From NCBI GenBank assembly GCA_003646045.1, contig QNDV01000234.1, forward strand, positions 1 to 5,023: 5,023 bases of DNA, written 5' to 3'. Below the pieces are notes generated by a model. That model saw nothing but the letters and a program-made list of their open reading frames with translations, did no database searches and was not told the DNA's origin. Positions 1-5,023 of this stretch are shown here, one piece after another; position 1 is the first letter of the stretch; every line of letters starts with the position of its first letter. Source of the stretch: a bacterium. Lineage in GTDB: Bacteria; Krumholzibacteriota; Krumholzibacteria; LZORAL124-64-63. Position numbers and translations under genes: made by a program.

Positions 1-76
1 CCGCAGCGGTATACGACAGCAGCACCGCCATCAGACCCAGGACGGCAGCCGTGGCACGGAGTGATTTCAGGTTCAT
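1..76 (-). CDS. N-terminus of an exported protein (partial, runs off the left edge)
   Basis: Only the first 25 codons lie in the window. They read MNLKSLRATAAVLGLMAVLL and then SYTAA: a short basic start followed by a hydrophobic stretch that ends in small residues. This is a Sec-type signal peptide or N-terminal membrane anchor, so the product is probably exported. The mature part is missing, so no function can be given. The ATG (76-74) follows an AAAAGG Shine-Dalgarno at a normal distance. That site sits in the loop of a small potential hairpin (77-95). The gene is transcribed away from the pentaheme cytochrome gene, and the two share the intergenic region 77-360. The start is well supported by the signal peptide and the Shine-Dalgarno site. 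Confidence 0.6.
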   Translation of the reverse strand, partial: MNLKSLRATAAVLGLMAVLLSYTAA

Positions 77-95
77 GTCAGGGACCTTTTCTGAC
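77..95 (-). promoter_or_regulatory. Possible hairpin with the Shine-Dalgarno site in its loop
   Basis: On the minus strand GTCAG and CTGAC form a 5-bp stem around the 9-nt loop AAAAGGTCC, ending directly before the ATG of the left-edge gene. The loop holds that gene's Shine-Dalgarno sequence. The structure is directly visible, but a 5-bp stem is weak and may be chance. Any effect on translation is inference. Confidence 0.2.
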
Positions 96-165
96 GCGGG
101 AAGCGGCTGTTGGTTGAGGTCGGAGACAGATTCGCATAATCCCAGCAATACAGTCAAGGAATAAG

Positions 166-189
166 TGGATTAAGTTGTCTTATTATCCA
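166..189. promoter_or_regulatory. Imperfect dyad in the AT-rich divergent intergenic region
   Basis: The intergenic region 77-360 separates two divergent genes for exported proteins and is clearly more AT-rich between about 130 and 195. Inside it TGGAT (166-170) pairs with ATCCA (185-189), and TAAG (171-174) pairs with CTTA (179-182) around a TTGT loop, with a 2-nt bulge at 183-184. It could be an operator or a transcript structure near the left gene's promoter. I cannot match it to a known regulator site. Apart from this, the promoter candidate at 263-290 and the hairpin at 77-95, I see nothing in the region. Confidence 0.2.
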
Positions 190-262
190 ATTAGAACGCG
201 GAGCCAGGCTGTGGTACACTCCAAACGCCAACCCCCAAGGGCATTGTCGGGTTTTGAAGCAG

Positions 263-290
263 TTGATCGTCGGTAACCGGTTGTGATATT
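263..290 (+). promoter_or_regulatory. Candidate promoter for the pentaheme cytochrome
   Basis: TTGATC (263-268) and GATATT (285-290) resemble -35 and -10 boxes separated by 16 nt. TATTGT (287-292) is an alternative -10 with an 18-nt spacer. Either would give a leader of about 60 nt before the ATG at 361. The matches to consensus are moderate, and the housekeeping sigma consensus may not apply in this organism. Confidence 0.25.
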
Positions 291-347
291 GTGTATATGA
301 TCATGGGGTATGGTAGCCGTACCGGCGATCGGCGGTGTCCCGAGGTC

Positions 348-355
348 GAGGAGGT
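348..355 (+). promoter_or_regulatory. Shine-Dalgarno site that fixes the cytochrome start at 361
   Basis: GAGGAGGT lies 5 nt before the ATG at 361. The longer open frame begins at ATG 310, which would put 17 extra residues in front of the signal peptide and would place this strong site inside the coding sequence. The site therefore supports 361 as the true start. Confidence 0.8.
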
Positions 356-360
356 CCATC

Positions 361-1068
361 ATGACGCGCGTCCTGAAGTCCTGTTTCCTGATCATGCTCC
401 CCGTGCTGGCCCTGGCTGTCACCGCGGACAGCGCCACAGCGGACGCCTGCCTCGATTGCCACAAGTCGTCGGTCTTCAAGGTCAAACACAAGCTCCTCTA
501 CGACTACTATGTCGTCTACGAAGCCTCGGCCCACGGCCAGGCCGGCCTGTCCTGTGTCGATTGCCACGGCGGCGATCCCGACGCCATGGACGACAAGGAA
601 GCCGCCCACGAGGGCGTCAAGGCCAAGGAACGCGCCGATTATGCCAAGGAGGCCTGCGCCGCCTGCCATGCCCACGAGAGCTTCGCCTTCAACAACAGCG
701 ACCACTGCGGCTCATCCAAGGAAGAGCACAATGCCATCACCTGCGTGGTCTGCCACGGCTCCATGGAAATAGACGGGATCCGGGCGGACAAGGTCACGAA
801 ACGCTGTCTCGAGTGCCATGACGATGACGGGCCTGATGGTGTGGCCGGTCGCGCCGGCGCCATCCTTGAAGAAGTCGCCACGGGCAAGGGCCTCCTGGAT
901 TTCCTCGAGGACCAGGATCCGTCCACCGCCACCATGAGCAGATTGCGCGGTTCCTTCGACCGCCTGACGGCGGCCTGGCATCGGTTCGACCTGGAGACGG
1001 CAGGGCAGGAATCCCAGGCGCTGCTGGTAGCGACCCAGGCGGAAATGGACGCGTTGACCGCGGAATGA
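361..1068 (+). CDS. Secreted pentaheme c-type cytochrome
   Basis: The protein has 235 residues. Residues 1-27 are a signal peptide: MTRVLK, a hydrophobic core at about 8-20, and SATA before the likely cleavage site. Export is expected because heme c is attached in the periplasm. Five CXXCH heme sites follow: CLDCH (30-34), CVDCH (65-69), CAACH (99-103), CVVCH (128-132) and CLECH (149-153). Seven further histidines (43, 58, 83, 105, 115, 123, 207) are enough for bis-His ligation of all five hemes. Residues 154-235 lack heme sites and look helical and charged. The protein resembles the broad class of small periplasmic multiheme electron carriers (cytochrome c3/NrfH-like packing), but I cannot place it in a named family. 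It lacks the N-terminal anchor of the pentaheme ACIII subunit ActA, so I do not call it ActA. It stands alone on the plus strand and converges on adk with a 21-bp gap. Its redox partner is unknown. Confidence 0.9.
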   Translation: MTRVLKSCFLIMLPVLALAVTADSATADACLDCHKSSVFKVKHKLLYDYYVVYEASAHGQAGLSCVDCHGGDPDAMDDKEAAHEGVKAKERADYAKEACAACHAHESFAFNNSDHCGSSKEEHNAITCVVCHGSMEIDGIRADKVTKRCLECHDDDGPDGVAGRAGAILEEVATGKGLLDFLEDQDPSTATMSRLRGSFDRLTAAWHRFDLETAGQESQALLVATQAEMDALTAE

Positions 1069-1089
1069 CGCGGTGATCCGGGATCAGGC

Positions 1090-1740
1090 TCAGTCCGACA
1101 CCCGCGGCGGCAGGCCCAGCTTGCCGCGGATCTGCTGCTGGACCTCGTCGATTCTGCGGGTGCCATCCACGGTGATGATCAGTTCCTTGCGCGCGAAGAG
1201 CTCCAGCACCGGCTTGGTCTTGGCGTGAAAACCAGCCAGGCGGGTGCGGATCGCCTCTTCCGTATCGTCCTCACGGGCAATCAGTTCCCCACCGCAGACA
1301 TCGCACTTGTTGGGCTGCTCGGGCCGATGCAGGATCAGGTTGTAGTCCAGGCCGCACTGGCTGCACAGACGGCGCGACATCACCCGCTGCATGACCACTT
1401 CGTCGGGCACCTCGATGTTGATCACCGCGTCGATGTCGTAGTTCTCGAGGAAAAAGCCGGCCTGGGTGGCGTTGCGGGGGAAACCGTCCAGGATGAATCC
1501 GAAGTTCCAGTCGTGTTCGCCCAGGCGCTGGCCCACGATTTCGGCCACCACATCGTCCGACACCAGCTCACCCTTGGCCACGATCCGCTTGATGCGGGCG
1601 GACAGCTTGGTGTGGTTCTGGATATTCCAGCGGAACAGGTCGCCCACCGAGATGTGGACCAGGTCGAGTTCCTTGGCCAGCAGCTTGGCCTGGGTACCCT
1701 TGCCGCAGCCTTGGACGCCCATGATGACATACTTGTTCAT
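1090..1740 (-). CDS. adk: Adenylate kinase, zinc-binding long form
   Basis: The 216-residue product matches the usual length of long-form bacterial adenylate kinase, a cytoplasmic enzyme that interconverts ATP + AMP and 2 ADP. The P-loop GVQGCGKGTQ covers residues 8-17; most homologues have Pro-Pro or Ala-Pro where this one has Val-Gln. GDLFR (33-37) supplies the AMP-site Arg37. LDGFPRN (84-90) holds the conserved Asp85 and Arg89. Arg123 and Arg124 precede the LID. The LID (about 122-159) carries CSQC (126-129) and CDVC (146-149), a four-Cys structural zinc site, then the REDD motif (156-159) with its conserved Arg and Asp residues. Arg165 and Arg167 lie in the usual IRTRL-type segment. The ATG follows AGGAG with 8 nt spacing. 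Upstream is the terminator of the oxidase-like operon, so adk probably has its own promoter between 1741 and 1870, though I see no convincing boxes. It converges on the cytochrome gene. Confidence 0.96.
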   Translation of the reverse strand: MNKYVIMGVQGCGKGTQAKLLAKELDLVHISVGDLFRWNIQNHTKLSARIKRIVAKGELVSDDVVAEIVGQRLGEHDWNFGFILDGFPRNATQAGFFLENYDIDAVINIEVPDEVVMQRVMSRRLCSQCGLDYNLILHRPEQPNKCDVCGGELIAREDDTEEAIRTRLAGFHAKTKPVLELFARKELIITVDGTRRIDEVQQQIRGKLGLPPRVSD

Positions 1741-1819
1741 TGATCGGTCTCCTGGGTGAGATCGTTGTGGCGCATCACTGGACCATCGACATTTGCATCC
1801 GCAGACTTGAGTTCATCGA

Positions 1820-1833
1820 GGCCCCCGGGGGCC
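1820..1833. repeat. 14-bp perfect GC palindrome upstream of adk
   Basis: GGCCCCCGGGGGCC is a perfect palindrome in the adk leader. Its core GCCCCCGG recurs at 1875-1882 in the terminator stem-loop and at 1911-1918 near the end of the subunit I-like gene. The 10-mer GCCCCCGGAG is shared exactly by 1875-1884 and 1911-1920. The palindrome could be an operator, a second weak hairpin after the terminator, or chance in GC-rich DNA. No regulator can be assigned. Confidence 0.4.
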
Positions 1834-1869
1834 ATGGACACGATTCCGAAAGCACAACCGCGGCAACGC

Positions 1870-1893
1870 GAAAGGCCCCCGGAGGGGCCTTTC
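1870..1893 (-). terminator. Stem-loop terminator of the oxidase-like operon
   Basis: GAAAGGCCCC (1870-1879) and GGGGCCTTTC (1884-1893) form a perfect 10-bp stem with a 4-nt loop, 33 nt beyond the stop codon of the subunit I-like gene. The stem ends in A-T pairs and is followed by only a short T run, so it is an intrinsic-type terminator with a poor U-tract. Its A/T-edged symmetry could work in both directions, but no plus-strand gene ends here. Its place implies that no subunit III gene follows in the same transcript. Confidence 0.75.
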
Positions 1894-1926
1894 ATGAATA
1901 ACAGATACAAGCCCCCGGAGCCACGC

Positions 1927-3510
1927 TCAGCCCCCCACCGACTCCTCGAAATTCCCAACCGGCGGCGGCGATCCCACCGTCCATTCAAGGGTCGTAGCCC
2001 CCCACGGATCGGCGGTAGCGGTGCGCTTGCCCCAGGTCGATGCAAAGAGGTTGCTCACGATCAACCCGAAGCCCGAGAACATGATGAGCCAGCCCAGGGC
2101 CGAGAGCTCGCCCAGCATCGTGGGTCCCGGCACGAAGGCCAGCATGTCCGCTCCCACACCCTGCGAGCCCATCATCATGCGCGGGATGAGAGCCAGGTTG
2201 ATCCCCACCAGGTACAGGACGCCGCCCAGCCGGGCGATGCCTTCCTGGTATTCGAGGCCCACCAGCTTGCTCCACCAGAAGTGCAGACCCGCGAAGAGGG
2301 CCGACAGCACGCCGCCCCAGATCAGGTAGTCCAGCAGGGTCGAGGTAAACATGGTGGTGCCCAGGAACGAACCCACTGCGGGGCTGGCCAGGAAAAGGCT
2401 CATGAGGGTGGCGATCCCCGCGTGCAGAATGAAGGCCACCACGAAGAGGCCGGGCACGGCTGTGGAGACCGCGCCGTCGAACAGGGTCGCCAGCCAGCTG
2501 TAGAGAATCAGGGCCGCCGGTATCACGATCAACGAACTGAACGCTGCAAAGACCAGCGACGTGGCCGGGTCCTGGCCCTGTCCGGCCAGGTTCAGTCCCC
2601 AGGTCACTGAGCCCAGCGCCGTCAGGGCGATGAGGGATCCTACCAGCATCCTGTAGCCGGACACGGCCTTGCGGGCCAGGCCGCTCACAACTTCGGTGAC
2701 CACGCCCACGGCGGGAATCAGCGCGAAAAACGCCGCCGGGGTGGTTACGAACCAGAAGTAGTTTTTCCACAGCAGCGGGTCAGACTCCAGGCCGAACACG
2801 CCCTTGCCGCCGGCGAGCCGCGAGCCCCACAGGTAGACCATGACGATGGCAAAAACCAGCCCCGCCGCCAGCAGCAGGTAGGCGCTCAGATACAGCGACC
2901 AGGCCAGGACGGACATGTCGAAGAAGCCCATGCCCGCGGCCCGACGATGATGCACCGTGACGATGATGTTCAAACCGGTCAGGAACCAGCTCAGACCCAT
3001 GAAGACCAGGCCCACCGCCAGCACGCCGAAGGCGCCGGGATCGGTCAGACTCACCGGCACATCCATGGTCCAGCCCGTGCCCACCGGTGCGATGACCAGC
3101 GACACCAGCAGCAGCACCAGGCCGGTCACGTAGAAGCGCAGACTGCAGCGCGCCATGGCCGGGAAGATCATGTTCGACGTGCCCAGATGCAGCGGCAGCA
3201 GGAAGAAGCCCAGGGTCGATGGTATGGCCGGGACCAGGAACATGAACACCAGCAGCATGCGGTGATAGGTCAGGGTCTCGAACACGAAGCGCGGATCCAT
3301 GCCCCGGCCGCCCAGAGAGCGGGCCGTCAGCAGGATGCCGAAGATGGTGCCCATCAGCAGGGCGACCATGGTCCAGCCCAGGAACATGAGGGCGATCCGC
3401 TTGTGGTCGACGCTGGAGAACCAGGCCCCCATGCCGCCGGGACCGCCGAGATAGCCGCCCAGACTGCCGGTGGCGCCGGGAGTGGCCGCCGGTGTGGTGC
3501 CGTTGCTCAT
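1927..3510 (-). CDS. Cytochrome c oxidase subunit I-like membrane protein (COX1 fold) lacking nearly all heme and CuB ligands
   Basis: The protein has 527 residues with about 12 membrane helices between residues 36 and 492, the normal size and topology for heme-copper oxidase subunit I. Family landmarks are clear: WFSSVDHKRI (30-39), the APVGTGW segment (141-147), SWLATL (338-343) and DPWGATTLEW (501-510) followed by SPPP (514-517). The helix II pattern PAIPSTLGFFLLP resembles the ACIII-associated caa3 oxidases. The working residues are mostly gone. The helix II heme a ligand is kept as His83. The CuB His of GHPEVY is Thr257, its Glu is Ala259 and the cross-linked Tyr is Phe261. The CuB His-His pair is Leu306-Asn307. 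The heme a3 and heme a ligands of helix X are Leu392 and Asp394. The K-channel Lys is Ile335, the D-channel entry Asp is Asn113, and the HD Mg-site pair is Gly384-Thr385. It should not reduce oxygen or pump by the known mechanism. The start overlaps the previous stop by one base (TGATG) behind AGGAGGAG. The frame is intact throughout, so this is a diverged gene and not a wreck. Automatic annotation would probably call it coxA/ctaD. Confidence 0.88.
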   Translation of the reverse strand: MSNGTTPAATPGATGSLGGYLGGPGGMGAWFSSVDHKRIALMFLGWTMVALLMGTIFGILLTARSLGGRGMDPRFVFETLTYHRMLLVFMFLVPAIPSTLGFFLLPLHLGTSNMIFPAMARCSLRFYVTGLVLLLVSLVIAPVGTGWTMDVPVSLTDPGAFGVLAVGLVFMGLSWFLTGLNIIVTVHHRRAAGMGFFDMSVLAWSLYLSAYLLLAAGLVFAIVMVYLWGSRLAGGKGVFGLESDPLLWKNYFWFVTTPAAFFALIPAVGVVTEVVSGLARKAVSGYRMLVGSLIALTALGSVTWGLNLAGQGQDPATSLVFAAFSSLIVIPAALILYSWLATLFDGAVSTAVPGLFVVAFILHAGIATLMSLFLASPAVGSFLGTTMFTSTLLDYLIWGGVLSALFAGLHFWWSKLVGLEYQEGIARLGGVLYLVGINLALIPRMMMGSQGVGADMLAFVPGPTMLGELSALGWLIMFSGFGLIVSNLFASTWGKRTATADPWGATTLEWTVGSPPPVGNFEESVGG

Positions 3511-4559
3511 CAATGCTCCTCCTGCTCGCCGGAAACCTCGGGGTCGCCGGAAGCGGATTCGGGCGCGGGTTCCGCTGCCTCTGCGGTAGCTGTTTCCTCC
3601 AGGCCGCCCTTGCTGGACAAAGTCCCGAGCCAGACGGTGATGGCCTCGATCTCCTGGTCGTCGACGATGCCGGCGAAGGGCGTCATCACGGGCTGGAAGC
3701 CTTCCTGCACCGACGCGTTGGGATCCAGCAGAGACTGGCGTACATGGGCGTCGTCCACGGTATAGGTCTGGCCGTCCACGGTCTTGAATTCGAAGCCGTA
3801 GAGGTCCTTGAGACTGTGGCCGACCAGCTTGGCGCCGGTCAGGGTGTGACAGGCCATGCAACCGAGGCGCGTGTAAAGCAGCTCGCCAACCTCGGGCAGC
3901 GTGCGGCCGGCGAAGATATCCTCCACGTCGACGAGCCAGGCCGTGAAGCCGGACTCGTCCAGGACCACCACCGCCGACACCATGTCGGCAAAGCCCTCGC
4001 CGCTGTAGATGTTGCTGTGGGCGTCATAGACACCGGGCTTCGTGGCGGTAAACCAGGCCCCGGTGATGCGTCCCGGCAGGATGGCCTGATTGACCCTCAG
4101 GGCGGGGACGGACAGGCTGTGGGTGACATCCGCCGAGGTCATGACCAGTTCCACCGGCTGTCCCACCTGGACGGTGAGGGTGTCGGCCACGTGGCCGTTG
4201 GGATAGATAAAGTCCCAGCCGCCCTGGTGCGCCGATACCTCGACGCGGTATGCACCGTACGGCGCCACGGACTGGTCCACCAGACCCGGTATGCCGGCGG
4301 TGAAACTGAACCAGGCCAAGCCCACCGCACCCAGTACCCATAGCGTCAGGAAGTACCGGTTCAGGCCACTCGATACGCCGCCCAGCTGGTCCTTGTCCCG
4401 GCGCTTGTAGAGCCGGAAGTAGACCACGGCCAGCCCAGCACCCAGCAGCAGGGCGATGGTGGCGGCGGCGTAGATGCCGTAGAAGACGCCGTCGACGCCA
4501 CGCGCGTGGGTCGATGCCGCCTCCGGCAACCAGCTTGAGATGTTGGCGGTGCCGATCAA
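3510..4559 (-). CDS. Cytochrome c oxidase subunit II-like protein fused to cytochrome c, with a lost CuA site
   Basis: The start is TTG (4559-4557), giving 349 residues. Two membrane helices (about 25-48 and 69-88) precede a periplasmic cupredoxin domain (about 103-201), a cytochrome c domain (about 222-314) and an acidic tail. This is the caa3-type subunit II layout. Landmarks are YPNG (119-122), DVTHSLSVP (144-152) and LPGR (161-164). In the CuA loop the first His is kept (147) and so is Met193. The two bridging Cys are Ser182 and Ser186, the ligand Glu position is Ile184 and the second His is Phe190. The Trp used for electron entry in QWxW is Gly113. CuA should not form. The cytochrome c domain looks functional: CMACH (234-238) binds heme, and Met292 in PVMTPF is the likely sixth ligand. 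The gene starts 4 nt after the preceding stop and overlaps the subunit I-like gene by one base, so the two are translationally coupled. Automatic annotation would probably call it coxB/ctaC. Confidence 0.87.
   Translation of the reverse strand: MIGTANISSWLPEAASTHARGVDGVFYGIYAAATIALLLGAGLAVVYFRLYKRRDKDQLGGVSSGLNRYFLTLWVLGAVGLAWFSFTAGIPGLVDQSVAPYGAYRVEVSAHQGGWDFIYPNGHVADTLTVQVGQPVELVMTSADVTHSLSVPALRVNQAILPGRITGAWFTATKPGVYDAHSNIYSGEGFADMVSAVVVLDESGFTAWLVDVEDIFAGRTLPEVGELLYTRLGCMACHTLTGAKLVGHSLKDLYGFEFKTVDGQTYTVDDAHVRQSLLDPNASVQEGFQPVMTPFAGIVDDQEIEAITVWLGTLSSKGGLEETATAEAAEPAPESASGDPEVSGEQEEH
3516..3523 (-). promoter_or_regulatory. Shine-Dalgarno site for the subunit I-like gene
   Basis: AGGAGGAG lies 5 nt before the ATG at 3510, within the last codons of the subunit II-like gene (its EQEEH end). 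It rules out the much longer upstream extension of the same frame to 3861, which would overlap the cytochrome c domain coding region. Confidence 0.8.
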
Positions 4560-4563
4560 ACCG

Positions 4564-4884
4564 TTACCTCTTTCCTGATTCCACGACGCGGGCCATGGCC
4601 TGCTCGATGGGCATGGCCACCACGCCCTGCTCCTGGTCCAGCCAGCGCACGGGTCCTTCGAGAATGTCCTTCTGGGTAGCCTCGGCGGCGACCAGGTCGC
4701 CGCTGAACTCGGCGTCATAGACCTTGGCCTGGTACTCCCGGCTCACCGCGGCGTTGAAACCGCCCTGGACGAACAGGGAAATGGCGTAGACGAAGACGAT
4801 CACCGCCAGGCCGCTCAGCACCACGGCCGAGGTGGCGAATCCTGTCTTCTTGTCGTTGTCGGCCGCGGCCATGTCCATCTCCAT
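4564..4884 (-). CDS. Small single-span membrane protein associated with cytochrome oxidase/ACIII operons
   Basis: The protein has 106 residues: a hydrophilic N-terminus (1-15) with DNDKK, one membrane helix (about 19-39), and a C-terminal soluble part. The segment RWLDQEQGVVAMPIEQAM (80-97) resembles the YGWVD-x-x-x-G-x-VRIPIxxAM motif that I recall from small anchored proteins coded beside caa3 oxidase, Sco and ACIII genes. Their biochemical role is not known to me. Here the Tyr-Gly-Trp-Val is Pro-Val-Arg-Trp-Leu, so the match is partial. The gene lies between a probable ActF-like gene and the subunit II-like gene, with its stop 4 nt before the next start. The start is uncertain. ATG 4884 has no good Shine-Dalgarno site, whereas ATG 4872 (codon 5) has GGAG 6 nt upstream and would give 102 residues. 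Confidence 0.75.
   Translation of the reverse strand: MEMDMAAADNDKKTGFATSAVVLSGLAVIVFVYAISLFVQGGFNAAVSREYQAKVYDAEFSGDLVAAEATQKDILEGPVRWLDQEQGVVAMPIEQAMARVVESGKR
4566..4575 (-). promoter_or_regulatory. Shine-Dalgarno site that selects the TTG start at 4559
   Basis: GGAAAGAGGT lies 6 nt before TTG (4559-4557). The frame continues upstream to an ATG at 4718, but that part lies inside the preceding gene and reads as Pro-, Arg- and Trp-rich out-of-frame sequence. The site and the 4-nt gap to the preceding stop support the TTG start. Confidence 0.7.
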
Positions 4885-4915
4885 CGCTAGAGTTTCCGGT
4901 CCTGCTGTCCGCCTG

Positions 4916-5023
4916 CTATGCGTTCTCGAAGTGCAGGGAATCCTCGAGGCGCGGGTCCTTCGTGGGGACCAGTGAATTGCCCATGGCCAGTCGCACGATA
5001 CCCGCCAGCCAGATGCCGCCCAC
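4916..5023 (-). CDS. C-terminal end of a membrane protein, probably an ActF-like subunit of alternative complex III (partial)
   Basis: The last 35 codons are visible, ending in TAG. They start with a hydrophobic stretch (VGGIWLAGIVRLAMG), the end of a membrane helix, and close with LVPTKDPRLEDSLHFENA. I recall endings of the form PLVPxxDPRLxESLxFEN from the ActF quinol:cytochrome c oxidoreductase subunit and its relatives, which are often coded just before caa3 oxidase genes. Both the position and this tail fit that call, but only 35 residues are seen, so another membrane subunit with a similar tail is possible. The gap to the next gene is 31 nt, consistent with one operon. If correct, the rest of an act gene cluster should lie to the right of the window. 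Confidence 0.5.
   Translation of the reverse strand: MGGIWLAGIVRLAMGNSLVPTKDPRLEDSLHFENA

Noticed and set aside
361..1068. Identification of the pentaheme cytochrome as the ACIII subunit ActA
   Set aside because: It has five hemes as ActA does, but it has a cleavable signal peptide without a retained anchor, lacks the ActA-type motifs I recall, and is coded on the opposite strand away from the operon.
1074..1086. Short inverted repeat TGATCC-G-GGATCA between the convergent cytochrome and adk genes
   Set aside because: As a hairpin it has only a 5-bp stem with a 3-nt loop and no T-run, so it does not qualify as a terminator for either gene.
1225..1743. Long plus-strand open frame opposite adk
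   Set aside because: It is antisense to a clear adenylate kinase, has no Shine-Dalgarno site of note, and its His/Val-rich composition is typical of the reverse complement of a high-GC gene.
1737..1835. A 32-codon minus-strand open frame ending in an ATGA overlap with the adk start
   Set aside because: It could be a leader peptide, but it has no clear Shine-Dalgarno site, has weaker third-position GC than its neighbours, and starts inside the palindrome region. Not supportable without comparative data.
3511..3861. Upstream extension of the subunit I-like frame to 3861
   Set aside because: The extension is Arg- and Gly-rich, lies out of frame within the cytochrome c domain of the subunit II-like gene, and a strong Shine-Dalgarno site fixes the start at 3510.
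2947..4343. Two long plus-strand open frames (2947-3765 and 3492-4343) opposite the oxidase-like genes
   Set aside because: Their composition (His/Gln/Gly-rich, low complexity) and full overlap with two recognised genes mark them as shadows of codon bias.
1927..4559. The idea that missing oxidase ligands come from frameshifts, sequencing errors or pseudogene decay
   Set aside because: Both frames are open over 527 and 349 codons, motif spacing is kept, start signals are strong, and each ligand is a clean substitution in otherwise conserved surroundings.

Overview
This is a roughly 5-kb piece of a high-GC bacterial chromosome with tightly packed genes. It contains a multiheme c-type cytochrome, a zinc-type adenylate kinase, and the end of a respiratory operon that looks like an alternative complex III (ACIII)/caa3-type oxidase locus. 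Such loci occur in Gemmatimonadota, Bacteroidota, Myxococcota and related candidate phyla. The window alone does not fix the taxon.

Layout: at the left edge (1-76, minus) is the start of an exported protein, of which only the signal peptide is visible. A 284-bp divergent intergenic region follows. Next is a secreted pentaheme cytochrome c (361-1068, plus), which converges on adk (1090-1740, minus). A 186-bp intergenic region (1741-1926) carries a perfect 10-bp-stem terminator hairpin and a 14-bp GC palindrome. From 1927 to the right edge, four genes on the minus strand form one unit. In transcription order they are: the C-terminal end of a probable ActF-like membrane subunit (4916-5023), a small single-span membrane protein (4564-4884), a cytochrome oxidase subunit II-like protein with a fused cytochrome c domain (3510-4559, TTG start), and a cytochrome oxidase subunit I-like protein (1927-3510). 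The unit ends at the terminator. No subunit III or IV gene follows.

The main result is that the oxidase pair appears to have lost its catalytic chemistry while keeping its fold and intact reading frames. In the subunit I-like protein, five of the six invariant histidines are replaced, and so are the cross-linked Tyr, the K-channel Lys and the D-channel Asp. In the subunit II-like protein, both CuA cysteines are Ser, two further CuA ligands are gone, and the Trp for electron entry is Gly. Its C-terminal CXXCH cytochrome c domain is intact. The two proteins therefore look like a paired, noncatalytic heme-copper-oxidase-derived membrane module with a working cytochrome c head, coded directly behind an ACIII-like gene. 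My inference is that this module accepts or relays electrons for the quinol-oxidising complex, or scaffolds it, and does not reduce oxygen. All residue assignments come from alignment by eye to remembered family motifs.
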